A stretch of 64,000 bases of DNA from Pseudoalteromonas piratica (GTDB lineage: Bacteria; Pseudomonadota; Gammaproteobacteria; Enterobacterales; Alteromonadaceae). The translations under genes and the position numbers were made by a program. The stretch spans positions 434,001 through 498,000 of the forward strand of contig NZ_CP009888.1 of the NCBI RefSeq assembly GCF_000788395.1. Direction: 5' to 3'. Each line of letters starts with the position of its first letter. Position 1 is the stretch's first letter. The notes under the pieces are model-generated. The model saw only the letters and a list, made by a program, of their open reading frames with translations, did no database searches and was not told where the DNA came from. Shown here one piece after another: positions 40,033 through 47,894 of this stretch.

Positions 40033-40454
40033 AATGAGATTTCCCTGAAGTTTTCTAAATGTTATGTGTTTAAATCACATCTAAATATTTCAATTTATTT
40101 CAAAATGTAATTTTAACGTCATTGTTTTAACACAAAAATTACAAAAGGTGAGTGCTTATCGACAAACTACTTTAAATTGATAAAACAGGGCTAGTTAAAG
40201 AAAATATAAACAAGTGAAAATAAAACAATAAAAAACATACAGTTAAATGAATTTAAGAGTAAATCTAAATTTACAGCAACAAAAATTCATTTACAGTCAT
40301 TTACAAACAGGCTTTTTAATAATATTGGCTGAGCCTCTTAGCCCTGCCACATCGTTTTATTTTTGAGCAAAATACAACAAATAATTTGTTAAGCGGATTG
40401 AATTGCAAGATTAGCGGCAGCTAACCTTGCTGGAGAACATTAATTATCTTTACG
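40033..40454. promoter_or_regulatory. AT-rich upstream region of the large TonB receptor gene
   Basis: About 420 bases without a gene. It should carry the receptor promoter and a long leader. Three direct repeats of TTTACA(G/A) begin at 40270, 40290 and 40300, spaced 20 and 10 bases apart. A small TTAGC-GGCA-GCTAA hairpin lies near 40411-40424, downstream of the small membrane-protein gene. No known operator was recognised. Confidence 0.4.
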
Positions 40455-40694
40455 TTAATATTCGCGATAAATAACCACTTTTTTAAACTTCGCCGCATCG
40501 ATGATTGCCCACAAATGGAAAATGCCGCCAATAATCGCTGGCACCACTAAAAACCAAAGTGCATAACCACCAAAGACAACAATTGCAAACACCAATGCCG
40601 CACCTATACGTCCTTGAACAAGCTGTCCAAGACCAGGGAAAAACACATTACAAATTGCGGCAATTACATTACCCGCAGATCCTTGTTCTGCCAT
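40455..40694 (-). CDS. Small TM2-like membrane protein
   Basis: A 79-residue protein with two to three hydrophobic segments. The FFPGLGQLVQGR turn followed by a long helix is like TM2-domain proteins, and a short basic tail ends the protein. The function is unknown. It stands alone, upstream of and divergent from the beta-CASP gene. Confidence 0.7.
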   Translation of the reverse strand: MAEQGSAGNVIAAICNVFFPGLGQLVQGRIGAALVFAIVVFGGYALWFLVVPAIIGGIFHLWAIIDAAKFKKVVIYREY

Positions 40695-40859
40695 AAATAC
40701 CTCTCAAATTTCCAATTTATTTAATTTAAATCAAACTCTATGCCAAATATATTTTAATATAACTTTCAGTATGTTAGCTTTTAACAACAACTTACTAGCA
40801 ATTCAGAATTAGTAAGATTGACTAAAATAGAGCAAATTACACTAAATATGGAGCTTGCC

Positions 40860-42215
40860 ATGAAATTAACATTTATCGGGGCAGCAAGTACAGTGACAGG
40901 TTCAAAACACCTGCTTGAAATAGATAATCTGAAAATATTAATCGATTGCGGCCTTTATCAAGGCATAAAAAATTACCGCACTCGCAATTGGCAATCTCTA
41001 CCATTTGACATAGCACAACTAGATGCAGTGCTCTTAACTCATGCACATATTGACCACTCAGGCTATATACCTCTTTTATACAAGCAGGGTTTTAAAGGAC
41101 CGATTTTTTGCTCTCACGACACACTAAAGCTCTGCGAAGTACTCTTACCTGATGCAGGTTTTTTACAAGAAGAAGATGCTAAATATGCTAATAAAAAGAA
41201 GTTTTCAAAGCACTCCCCGGCAGAACCTCTCTACACTTTAAATGATGCTAAGAAGTCATTATCACTGTTTGTACCACTCGACTACCACCACTTAGTCGAG
41301 GTACTACCGAATGTTGAAATCAAATTAAAACCAAATGGGCATATTTTAGGGGCAGCCAGTATCGAATTGAATGCTCAACGTAAAACACTTGTATTTAGTG
41401 GTGATGTCGGCAGGCAAGATGATCCGATCATGTATCCGCCAGAGGCGATTGCATCATGTGATTTACTGGTAGTAGAAGCAACTTATGGTGATAGACGACA
41501 TGTAGCAATCGATACAAAGCAAATTCTTGCTGATGCCATCAATGACACCTTTAAACGCGGGGGTATTTTTCTAATGCCTTCTTTTGCAGTAGGACGCGCA
41601 CAGTTAATTTTACATTTAATCGCTGAACTTAAAAAAGAGCAGCGCATTCCCAATGTCCCCGTTTACCTCAATAGTCCAATGGCTATTAAAGTCACCGATC
41701 TTTATGAAAAAGCGCACAAACATCACAAACTCACAAAAGAGCAATGCCAAGCAATTGACGATATGACTGAGTTTGTTAAAACCCAAGAGGAATCTGAGCT
41801 ACTCAACAGTCGTCATTTACCTTGTATTATTGTCTCTGCCAGTGGCATGGCAAGTGGCGGCCGCGTATTGCATCACCTAAAAAGTTTACTGCCAGATGAT
41901 AAACACACCGTCGCTTTTTTAGGTTTTCAAGCTGCTGGTACCCGAGGTGAGGCTTTAGTCAATGGTGCTGAAAGAGTAAAAATTCACGGTGAATATGTCG
42001 AAGTTAGAGCAAATATCTTGCACTTAGATTCACTTTCTGCCCATGGCGACTATCAAGATATTCTTAATTGGCTGCAACAAGCAAAGTCGCTACCAAAACA
42101 AATTTATATTAACCATGGTGAAGTCAGCGCATGCGAAGCAATGCGATGCCATATAAAAGAGCAATTGGGTATTGATGCAAAAGTAGCTGAGTATTTGGAA
42201 TGCGTTAAACTATGA
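40860..42215 (+). CDS. Beta-CASP metallo-beta-lactamase-fold RNA nuclease
   Basis: A 451-residue protein using the ATG at 40860 (GGAG six bases upstream). The metallo-beta-lactamase domain has HAHIDH at residues 61-66 binding two zinc ions. A beta-CASP domain is inserted in the middle, and the C-terminal KH-less end carries the final SAHGD and INHGE zinc or active-site motifs. The CPSF73-like family cleaves RNA in archaea and eukaryotes; bacterial members of this short type are presumed exo- or endoribonucleases. It overlaps the AraC regulator gene by 4 bp. Confidence 0.85.
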   Translation: MKLTFIGAASTVTGSKHLLEIDNLKILIDCGLYQGIKNYRTRNWQSLPFDIAQLDAVLLTHAHIDHSGYIPLLYKQGFKGPIFCSHDTLKLCEVLLPDAGFLQEEDAKYANKKKFSKHSPAEPLYTLNDAKKSLSLFVPLDYHHLVEVLPNVEIKLKPNGHILGAASIELNAQRKTLVFSGDVGRQDDPIMYPPEAIASCDLLVVEATYGDRRHVAIDTKQILADAINDTFKRGGIFLMPSFAVGRAQLILHLIAELKKEQRIPNVPVYLNSPMAIKVTDLYEKAHKHHKLTKEQCQAIDDMTEFVKTQEESELLNSRHLPCIIVSASGMASGGRVLHHLKSLLPDDKHTVAFLGFQAAGTRGEALVNGAERVKIHGEYVEVRANILHLDSLSAHGDYQDILNWLQQAKSLPKQIYINHGEVSACEAMRCHIKEQLGIDAKVAEYLECVKL

Positions 42216-42961
42216 AAACGCGCTTTTTAGTGCACCAAAATGTGTACGTCATACTTAACGAAAAATTGATGGCTGTCGATCATCACCATCAATTTATCCA
42301 AATAAATTTATTTCAGCCTGGCGCTAAAGTAACCATTGGCCAAACAGAGATTTGCACTCCTTGCTTGATGATTGCAAGCAATGTAGAGCATGCTATCCAA
42401 ACTGATTTTCCAGTAATCACGCTGCTAGTTGATAACTTTAGTATGCTTGGCAAACAGTTGACACACTTAATTCAGTGTCAGCACTCTGATAAAAGAGGTT
42501 ATATCAGCCTAAAACACATCAAATCACACCAGCTCTGGCAATGCTTTAATGCTAAAAAAGGAGATGTTGCTCAGGCTCTTTATGAGTTATTCGACAGCAT
42601 TGTGTGTCATCACGAGCACCTGACTTCAGCGTTGGACTCTCGCATTGATAACGTACTGACCTATTTAAATAACTTAGATAACCCTGAAAAAAGCCTCAAC
42701 CAATTCGCAACTATGGTTAACTTGTCGCAAAGTCGCTTATCCCATTTGTTTGCTCAGCAAGTTGGTATGCCATTTAGAAGTTACCAGCGATACTTACGCT
42801 TTAAACGTTTAATGCCACTACTTGCACGCGGCTATGATTTAACACAAGCTGCCCATGAAGTAGGGTTTAGCGATGCAGCGCACCTAAGTCGTGAGTGTAA
42901 AAAACTGTTTGGTATTCAACCTAAACAACTAAAGGGAAAACTAACATTCGAGCAAGTTTAA
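42212..42961 (+). CDS. AraC family transcriptional regulator
   Basis: A 249-residue protein. The C-terminal 100 residues hold the two helix-turn-helix motifs of the AraC family (FATMVNLSQSRLSHLFAQQ and the later AAHEVGFSDAAHLSRECKKL). The N-terminal part is a small ligand-binding-like domain without a clear match. It overlaps the nuclease gene by 4 bp, so the two form one unit, and converges on the monooxygenase gene with a 21-bp overlap. Confidence 0.87.
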   Translation: MKTRFLVHQNVYVILNEKLMAVDHHHQFIQINLFQPGAKVTIGQTEICTPCLMIASNVEHAIQTDFPVITLLVDNFSMLGKQLTHLIQCQHSDKRGYISLKHIKSHQLWQCFNAKKGDVAQALYELFDSIVCHHEHLTSALDSRIDNVLTYLNNLDNPEKSLNQFATMVNLSQSRLSHLFAQQVGMPFRSYQRYLRFKRLMPLLARGYDLTQAAHEVGFSDAAHLSRECKKLFGIQPKQLKGKLTFEQV

Positions 42962-43978
42962 TCGATTAAAATCATGCTCAATGCCCATAATTAATCCTGA
43001 GCCACGGCAACTCAGCCAAGGCTGTGACAGTAGATACAATCCGCGAATTTCTCTCGCTCGTTCATATATTGGTTTATCAACATTTTGACGGAATAAACAC
43101 CCTTCAAGCCACGAAAAGTTATTGGTATAGCCAGTGGCGATAATTACCTTATCAATCGCGTTTCCATAAAGATGAAGTTGCGATTTACTCTTTAAATTAT
43201 TCAAATCAAAGCGTTCATGCAATTTAATGCCTAATTTTGCTAATTGATTATTTGTAATACCATCAGCGGGAAAAGGGTCTTTCATTTGTATTCTTTTCGC
43301 GAGCCAACGACGCTTACTTAGCCAAGTAAGACCAAGTTTATCAAGCCAAAAGAAAATATCTTTGCCAAATAAACGCTGTGGTAAAAACTTGCGCTGTTTA
43401 CCTGTTGATAATACAACCTGATTCTTTTCAGCTAACATTTTGGCAAGTTGGCGACCACTCGCACCATCACCAATCACTAACCAATTTTCGTTTATACAAG
43501 TTAAATGACGATCAGCAATCGATTCTGGCGTAAACACTCTACCGTGATAAAAAGCATGACGACTAAGCTGAAAAGAATGAGGAATTTGAAATGCACCAGT
43601 ACATACAAACAGCATTTTACTAAGGTAAATTTCACCATTACTGCAGCTTACCGTAAAGCCATCAAGTTCATTTTGCACATCAATGACCTTATTGTTAAAT
43701 CGAATATCCAACGAAAATGTTGTGGCATAGTGCTCAAGATATTCAACAAACTCCTGTTTTGATGGGTAATCGTCAGCATGACCCGACATTTTCATGCCCG
43801 GTAATGCACTGTATCGCTTGGAAGTAAAGAGAGTTAAGCCCTCATAACGAGTTCGCCAAGCGGTACCGACTCTATCGGAGGCTTCTAAGATAACCACCTT
43901 GCGATAACCTTTTTGCATTAATAAATAGGCCGTCGCCAAACCCGCATGTCCCGCACCTATAATAATTACCTGTTTCAT
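42941..43978 (-). CDS. NAD(P)/FAD-dependent oxidoreductase (flavin monooxygenase-like)
   Basis: A 345-residue protein using the ATG at 43978 (GGAG upstream). An N-terminal FAD loop GAGHAG (residues 8-13) and a second dinucleotide loop VIGDGASGRQ identify a two-dinucleotide flavoprotein of the flavin-containing-monooxygenase/CzcO type. An ATGYTNNFSW motif near the C-terminus is also typical. The substrate is unknown. It is transcribed toward the AraC gene. Confidence 0.82.
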   Translation of the reverse strand: MKQVIIIGAGHAGLATAYLLMQKGYRKVVILEASDRVGTAWRTRYEGLTLFTSKRYSALPGMKMSGHADDYPSKQEFVEYLEHYATTFSLDIRFNNKVIDVQNELDGFTVSCSNGEIYLSKMLFVCTGAFQIPHSFQLSRHAFYHGRVFTPESIADRHLTCINENWLVIGDGASGRQLAKMLAEKNQVVLSTGKQRKFLPQRLFGKDIFFWLDKLGLTWLSKRRWLAKRIQMKDPFPADGITNNQLAKLGIKLHERFDLNNLKSKSQLHLYGNAIDKVIIATGYTNNFSWLEGCLFRQNVDKPIYERAREIRGLYLLSQPWLSCRGSGLIMGIEHDFNRLNLLEC

Positions 43979-44049
43979 AACTTCTCCAACCAATAACTCT
44001 CAGCTAGAATAAAGGTACAACGGACTCAAAAATTGAATATAAACGCTAT

Positions 44050-44448
44050 ATGTTTGAAAAATTTAAAATGCACGGTGATGTCAATCTGAATTGGCAAGGC
44101 AAAACGCTGGAAATAAACACCACAGGGCCATGGAACTCGGAATTTTTTATTCACTTACATGAGCAATTAATCAATATGGTGCGCAAACAACAAATTACCG
44201 ATTTTGATGTATTACTTAACATTCATGGTGAAGCCCTGCCCACCCCCGATGCACAGGCAGCGCATATTGAGTTTCTGAAAGCATCGAGCGCAAAAGCCGT
44301 CGCAGTTAACTTAGAGCGTTGTGTAACAAAGTCAATGACTCAGCAAGTATGCGATCATGTTTACCCTGCGGCTGGATTAACTCATCAATGCTTTGATAAC
44401 AAAACACAGGCTATTCAATGGCTAAACGCGAAAACTAGGGAAGAGTAA
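44050..44448 (+). CDS. Hypothetical 132-residue protein
   Basis: I do not recognise this family. It is soluble, with no signal peptide or membrane segment. The pattern of short strands and helices, including an N-terminal strand VNLNWQGKTLEINTTG, would fit a SpoIIAA/STAS-like fold, but that is a guess. It is divergent from the monooxygenase gene and overlaps the 3' end of the MocR regulator gene by 27 bp. Confidence 0.6.
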   Translation: MFEKFKMHGDVNLNWQGKTLEINTTGPWNSEFFIHLHEQLINMVRKQQITDFDVLLNIHGEALPTPDAQAAHIEFLKASSAKAVAVNLERCVTKSMTQQVCDHVYPAAGLTHQCFDNKTQAIQWLNAKTREE

Positions 44449-45885
44449 TTCGATTAAAGCACGCATAGCCTGAATGCGTGTTTCATCATCCATACTAGCA
44501 AAGCCCAACCTTATGTACTGATAGCCTTGGCTGTCGCAAGCCGTATAGCTATCATTAAAATCTTGCTGGCATTGTATAAAAATGCCTTGTTTTTTTGCAA
44601 TTGCTGTAAAACCTGCAAGTTCTCGCTTACAACCAAGCCAAATGGCCATGCCACCATCCGGAATCTCGAAGGAAATAGGATAACCAGCAGACTGATAATC
44701 GCGCAGTAACTGCACCAGATGATCTCTTCGAGCTAAATAAAGCTGAGTCATTTTACGCAAATGCCTTTCAAAATCTCCTTCATTCATCCAATTAGCAACT
44801 GCATGCTGAAGTACACATTCAGTTTTGTGATTAATTATTTTTTTACTATTGGCCAAGTATTCAATCACTTTTGCATGTGCTGAAACATAACCCAAGCGCG
44901 CACCTGCAAACATAATTTTTGAGAACGTCGAAATATAAATAACACGCCCATCGGGATCATTTGCCGCCATTGGTACTAAAGGTGAGCATCGATAGTGAAA
45001 CTCGTGATCGTAGTCATCTTCTAAAATTAAAAAATCATGTTTTTGCGCTAATTGATAAATTTGACTTCGACGCTGCGGGGATAATGTCACTGTTGTTGGA
45101 TATTGATGCAATGGCGTTAAGTACAAAAGCTTGATTTTCCTAGTCGCTAAAATTTGCTCTAAGCTCTCGGGGTTTATGCCAAATTTATCTTGTTCAATGG
45201 TAATCAAATTTGCACCATTTGAGCTAAGTGCAGCACACGCTGGCGGATAGCTTAGCTGCTCAATCGCCACATTATCGCCACTTTGTAACACCGCTTGCGC
45301 CACAATAAATAATGCTTCTTGTGAGCCATTTGTCACCAGTATCTCGCTCGACGAAAGTCCACGAGCTCTTATTAAGTACTTTTTAATTTGCTCACGTAGT
45401 TTGCTATTACCGAGCGTGCCTTGGTAATGCAAACTATCGAGATCCAACTGTTTTAATGCAGTATTTAAATGGCTTTTAAACACCTTCATTGGAAACTGCG
45501 TTATATCTGGCAAGCCACCAGCAAAATTAAAATGAACGTTTAAATCTGTAGTTGATAAGCTAACGCTTGGCGGTTTAAATAAATGCTCTAAGTTAAATTG
45601 CTGAGCTTCAGTCAATTCATTTGGTACAGATCCTTCCACCGGTAAAACAGAAACCACTTGATAACCGATACGAGGCAAACTTTCTAAATATCCCTGCGCC
45701 ACTAATTCATCGCATGCAGCCATAATAGTATGACGATTCACATTAAGCTGTTCTGCTAAATCTCTACTTGCAGGTAATCTATCTTGTGGTTTTAGTTGTC
45801 CTGATATAATCGCCGTGCGAATACCTGTGGCAATGGCTAAGTATTTTTTTTCTTTTGAATTAACTGAAATAGTCAGTAAACGCAT
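44422..45885 (-). CDS. MocR/PdxR-type GntR regulator with an aminotransferase-like domain
   Basis: A 487-residue fusion. The N-terminal winged helix (about residues 12-78) is of the GntR type, with RLPASRDLAEQLNVNRHTI. The rest is a class I aminotransferase fold, with the PLP-binding lysine at residue 323 in TFSKIMFAGARLGY and a YPPACAAL substrate-loop region. MocR proteins sense PLP or amino-group metabolites. It is divergent from a GNAT and a PaiB-like gene and probably controls them. The intergenic region has CTGGT-type repeats. Confidence 0.9.
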   Translation of the reverse strand: MRLLTISVNSKEKKYLAIATGIRTAIISGQLKPQDRLPASRDLAEQLNVNRHTIMAACDELVAQGYLESLPRIGYQVVSVLPVEGSVPNELTEAQQFNLEHLFKPPSVSLSTTDLNVHFNFAGGLPDITQFPMKVFKSHLNTALKQLDLDSLHYQGTLGNSKLREQIKKYLIRARGLSSSEILVTNGSQEALFIVAQAVLQSGDNVAIEQLSYPPACAALSSNGANLITIEQDKFGINPESLEQILATRKIKLLYLTPLHQYPTTVTLSPQRRSQIYQLAQKHDFLILEDDYDHEFHYRCSPLVPMAANDPDGRVIYISTFSKIMFAGARLGYVSAHAKVIEYLANSKKIINHKTECVLQHAVANWMNEGDFERHLRKMTQLYLARRDHLVQLLRDYQSAGYPISFEIPDGGMAIWLGCKRELAGFTAIAKKQGIFIQCQQDFNDSYTACDSQGYQYIRLGFASMDDETRIQAMRALIELLFPSFRV

Positions 45886-45892
45886 AGATACT

Positions 45893-45937
45893 CTGGTCTA
45901 GCTAAATTATAAAAACTGGTTGTTAAAGTTATACCAG
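45893..45937. promoter_or_regulatory. Candidate MocR operator (CTGGT repeats)
   Basis: Two direct CTGGT sites begin at 45893 and 45916 and an inverted ACCAG is at 45933-45937, within the divergent MocR-GNAT promoter region. Two direct plus one inverted half-site resembles the GabR operator layout. This is pattern-based only. Confidence 0.4.
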
Positions 45938-45991
45938 AATTGTTTTTAAATACACCTTATTCAGACATGCATAAATTGGAATGAGGTCACC

Positions 45992-46573
45992 ATGCAACCA
46001 CTAACACAAACTCAATTTGAAACGGATAAGGTCGTTTTAGAGCAGCTACAATATCATCATTTAGATGACTTATTAAAAGCGGGTCAACATCAAGAAATTT
46101 GGCAATATGTGCTCAGTAATTACTGCAAAGATAAAGATACGCTTGAACATTGGTTTAATGAAACGGCGCAGTACCAAGCTGATAGGCAATTACCGCTTGT
46201 GATTATTGATAAAAGCACTGAACAACTGGTTGGTAGCACACGACTATTTGCCCTTGATTTTAATCACGATAAGCTTGAGATTGGCCATACGTTTATTACC
46301 CCCGAGTTTCAGCGTTGTCATATCAATACACATGCAAAGTATCTGCTTTTACGCTATGCATTTGAACAACTTGGTGCAGCCCGTGTAGAGCTACGCACCC
46401 ATGAAAATAATCAGAAATCACGCAATGCTATCGCCCGATTAGGCGCGCAATTTGAAGGCATTGCATGGCAAGATAGAAAGCTGATTGACGGTAGCTACCG
46501 AAATAGCGCAATATTTAGTATCACCCACACAATTTGGCCAAATGTAAAACAGTTGTTAGAGGCAAAGTTATAA
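45992..46573 (+). CDS. GNAT family N-acetyltransferase
   Basis: A 193-residue GNAT protein of the RimJ/RimL type, with the acetyl-CoA-binding helix around INTHAKYLLLRYAFEQLGA and the ELRTHENNQKSRNAIARLGAQ block. It may modify a ribosomal protein, an antibiotic or a small amine. It starts the two-gene unit with the PaiB-like gene, 1 bp apart, divergent from the MocR regulator. Confidence 0.87.
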   Translation: MQPLTQTQFETDKVVLEQLQYHHLDDLLKAGQHQEIWQYVLSNYCKDKDTLEHWFNETAQYQADRQLPLVIIDKSTEQLVGSTRLFALDFNHDKLEIGHTFITPEFQRCHINTHAKYLLLRYAFEQLGAARVELRTHENNQKSRNAIARLGAQFEGIAWQDRKLIDGSYRNSAIFSITHTIWPNVKQLLEAKL

Positions 46574-46574
46574 T

Positions 46575-47171
46575 ATGTACCCACCTAACCAATATATTGA
46601 AAATGACTACTCTCGATTGTTATCGCATATTGAAAAATCCCCATTAGCAAGTTTGATTTATCAAAATACGCAAGGCGACATTGAGATTTGCCACATTCCA
46701 TTGGTGCTTGATGAAAATAAGCAACACTTGCTAGGGCACATGGCGGCCAATAACCCGCTTGCAAAACAACTCGCGAAACAGCCTTTAAATATAAAATGTT
46801 TATTTAACGGTGCAGACAGTTATGTCTCTCCGAATGATGCCGAAAAAGTCTATTTACCTACATGGCATTACGCCAAATTAGAAGTAAAAGGCACGGCACA
46901 ACCTATATCTGAGCACTCACAAAAGCGCGAGATAATGGCTTATTCGGTTGCGAAATTTGAAGATAAACTGGCAACGCAGTGGCTACTTTCTCAAGTGGAT
47001 GAGAATGAACTGTCTCATTCGTTAAAATACATAATGGTGTTTAGAATAGAAATTACTGAAATCGTTGGTAATTTCAAACTAAGTCAGGATAAAGCTAGCG
47101 AAACACGGGAAGAAATAAAACAGAGCCTTTATGCTCGCGGCGATAAAGACTCTGCCGATTTGATTTATTAG
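46575..47171 (+). CDS. FMN-binding PaiB-family protein
   Basis: A 198-residue protein with the split-barrel fold of FMN-binding PaiB proteins, including VSPNDAEKVYLPTWHYAKLEV and a C-terminal VGNFKLSQDK block that are characteristic. PaiB of Bacillus is described as a negative regulator of sporulation and protease genes, but many members are probably flavin or heme enzymes. It pairs with a GNAT gene as paiA and paiB do. Confidence 0.87.
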   Translation: MYPPNQYIENDYSRLLSHIEKSPLASLIYQNTQGDIEICHIPLVLDENKQHLLGHMAANNPLAKQLAKQPLNIKCLFNGADSYVSPNDAEKVYLPTWHYAKLEVKGTAQPISEHSQKREIMAYSVAKFEDKLATQWLLSQVDENELSHSLKYIMVFRIEITEIVGNFKLSQDKASETREEIKQSLYARGDKDSADLIY

Positions 47172-47782
47172 CGGGCTTTATAAATACGCTCAACAAACTG
47201 TGACGAGGCAATCGCGACAACACAATACGCAGTAAAAAACCAAAAGCCGATGCCTAGCTCGGCTTTCATTTTTAACATATCACCCATTTGCCCATCGGCA
47301 TTACCAGCTAAATAAGCAACGATAAGCGCAATAACGAATACATCAGTCATACTCCATTTACTGAGCTTAGACGCCGCTGTATTAAGTAAGCGTGTCAACT
47401 TGATTTTGGCGGGCAACAGCACTGATATTAATTGCATAAACAGCTTTAAAAATGGAATGATCACAGCAAATAACGCAACAAGAATAGCAACTCCATGGTT
47501 TTTATTATTAGCAAGTTCCTCTATGGTGCCAACAATACTGCGGGTTTTGCGATAAGCCTCAACTTCTCCTTCCAACTTATCAAGGCCTAACATCCCCGAG
47601 AACATACGAAGCATCCCTCGTGTGTTGCCATCACCTTCTTCGGCCAACATAGTAATTCCTACGTCTACTATTTTCGCTTTATCAATATTGCCTTGCAGCG
47701 TTAATACTGGCTGCGTTACTCCAGGGATTAGTAAAGCTATACTCACTAACAATAAAACAACGGCGCTAATTTTTGCTTTCAT
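47168..47782 (-). CDS. PqiA-like (paraquat-inducible protein A) membrane protein
   Basis: A 204-residue inner-membrane protein with four hydrophobic segments and the PqiA-family segment LSKWSMTDVFVIAL. E. coli PqiA has two such domains; this has one, without nearby MCE partners. Its function is probably in lipid handling, by family analogy only. The last 4 bp overlap the convergent PaiB-like gene. Confidence 0.75.
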   Translation of the reverse strand: MKAKISAVVLLLVSIALLIPGVTQPVLTLQGNIDKAKIVDVGITMLAEEGDGNTRGMLRMFSGMLGLDKLEGEVEAYRKTRSIVGTIEELANNKNHGVAILVALFAVIIPFLKLFMQLISVLLPAKIKLTRLLNTAASKLSKWSMTDVFVIALIVAYLAGNADGQMGDMLKMKAELGIGFWFFTAYCVVAIASSQFVERIYKAR

Positions 47783-47894
47783 AACGTTTCTTAAAAGTAA
47801 ATTTTCCCGACTTTAACGCATCATGCTTTGTGCGGCTAATTAGATTTGTTAAAAAGCGTTATAAATCGATGTGATTTATAACGCCACTTATACA

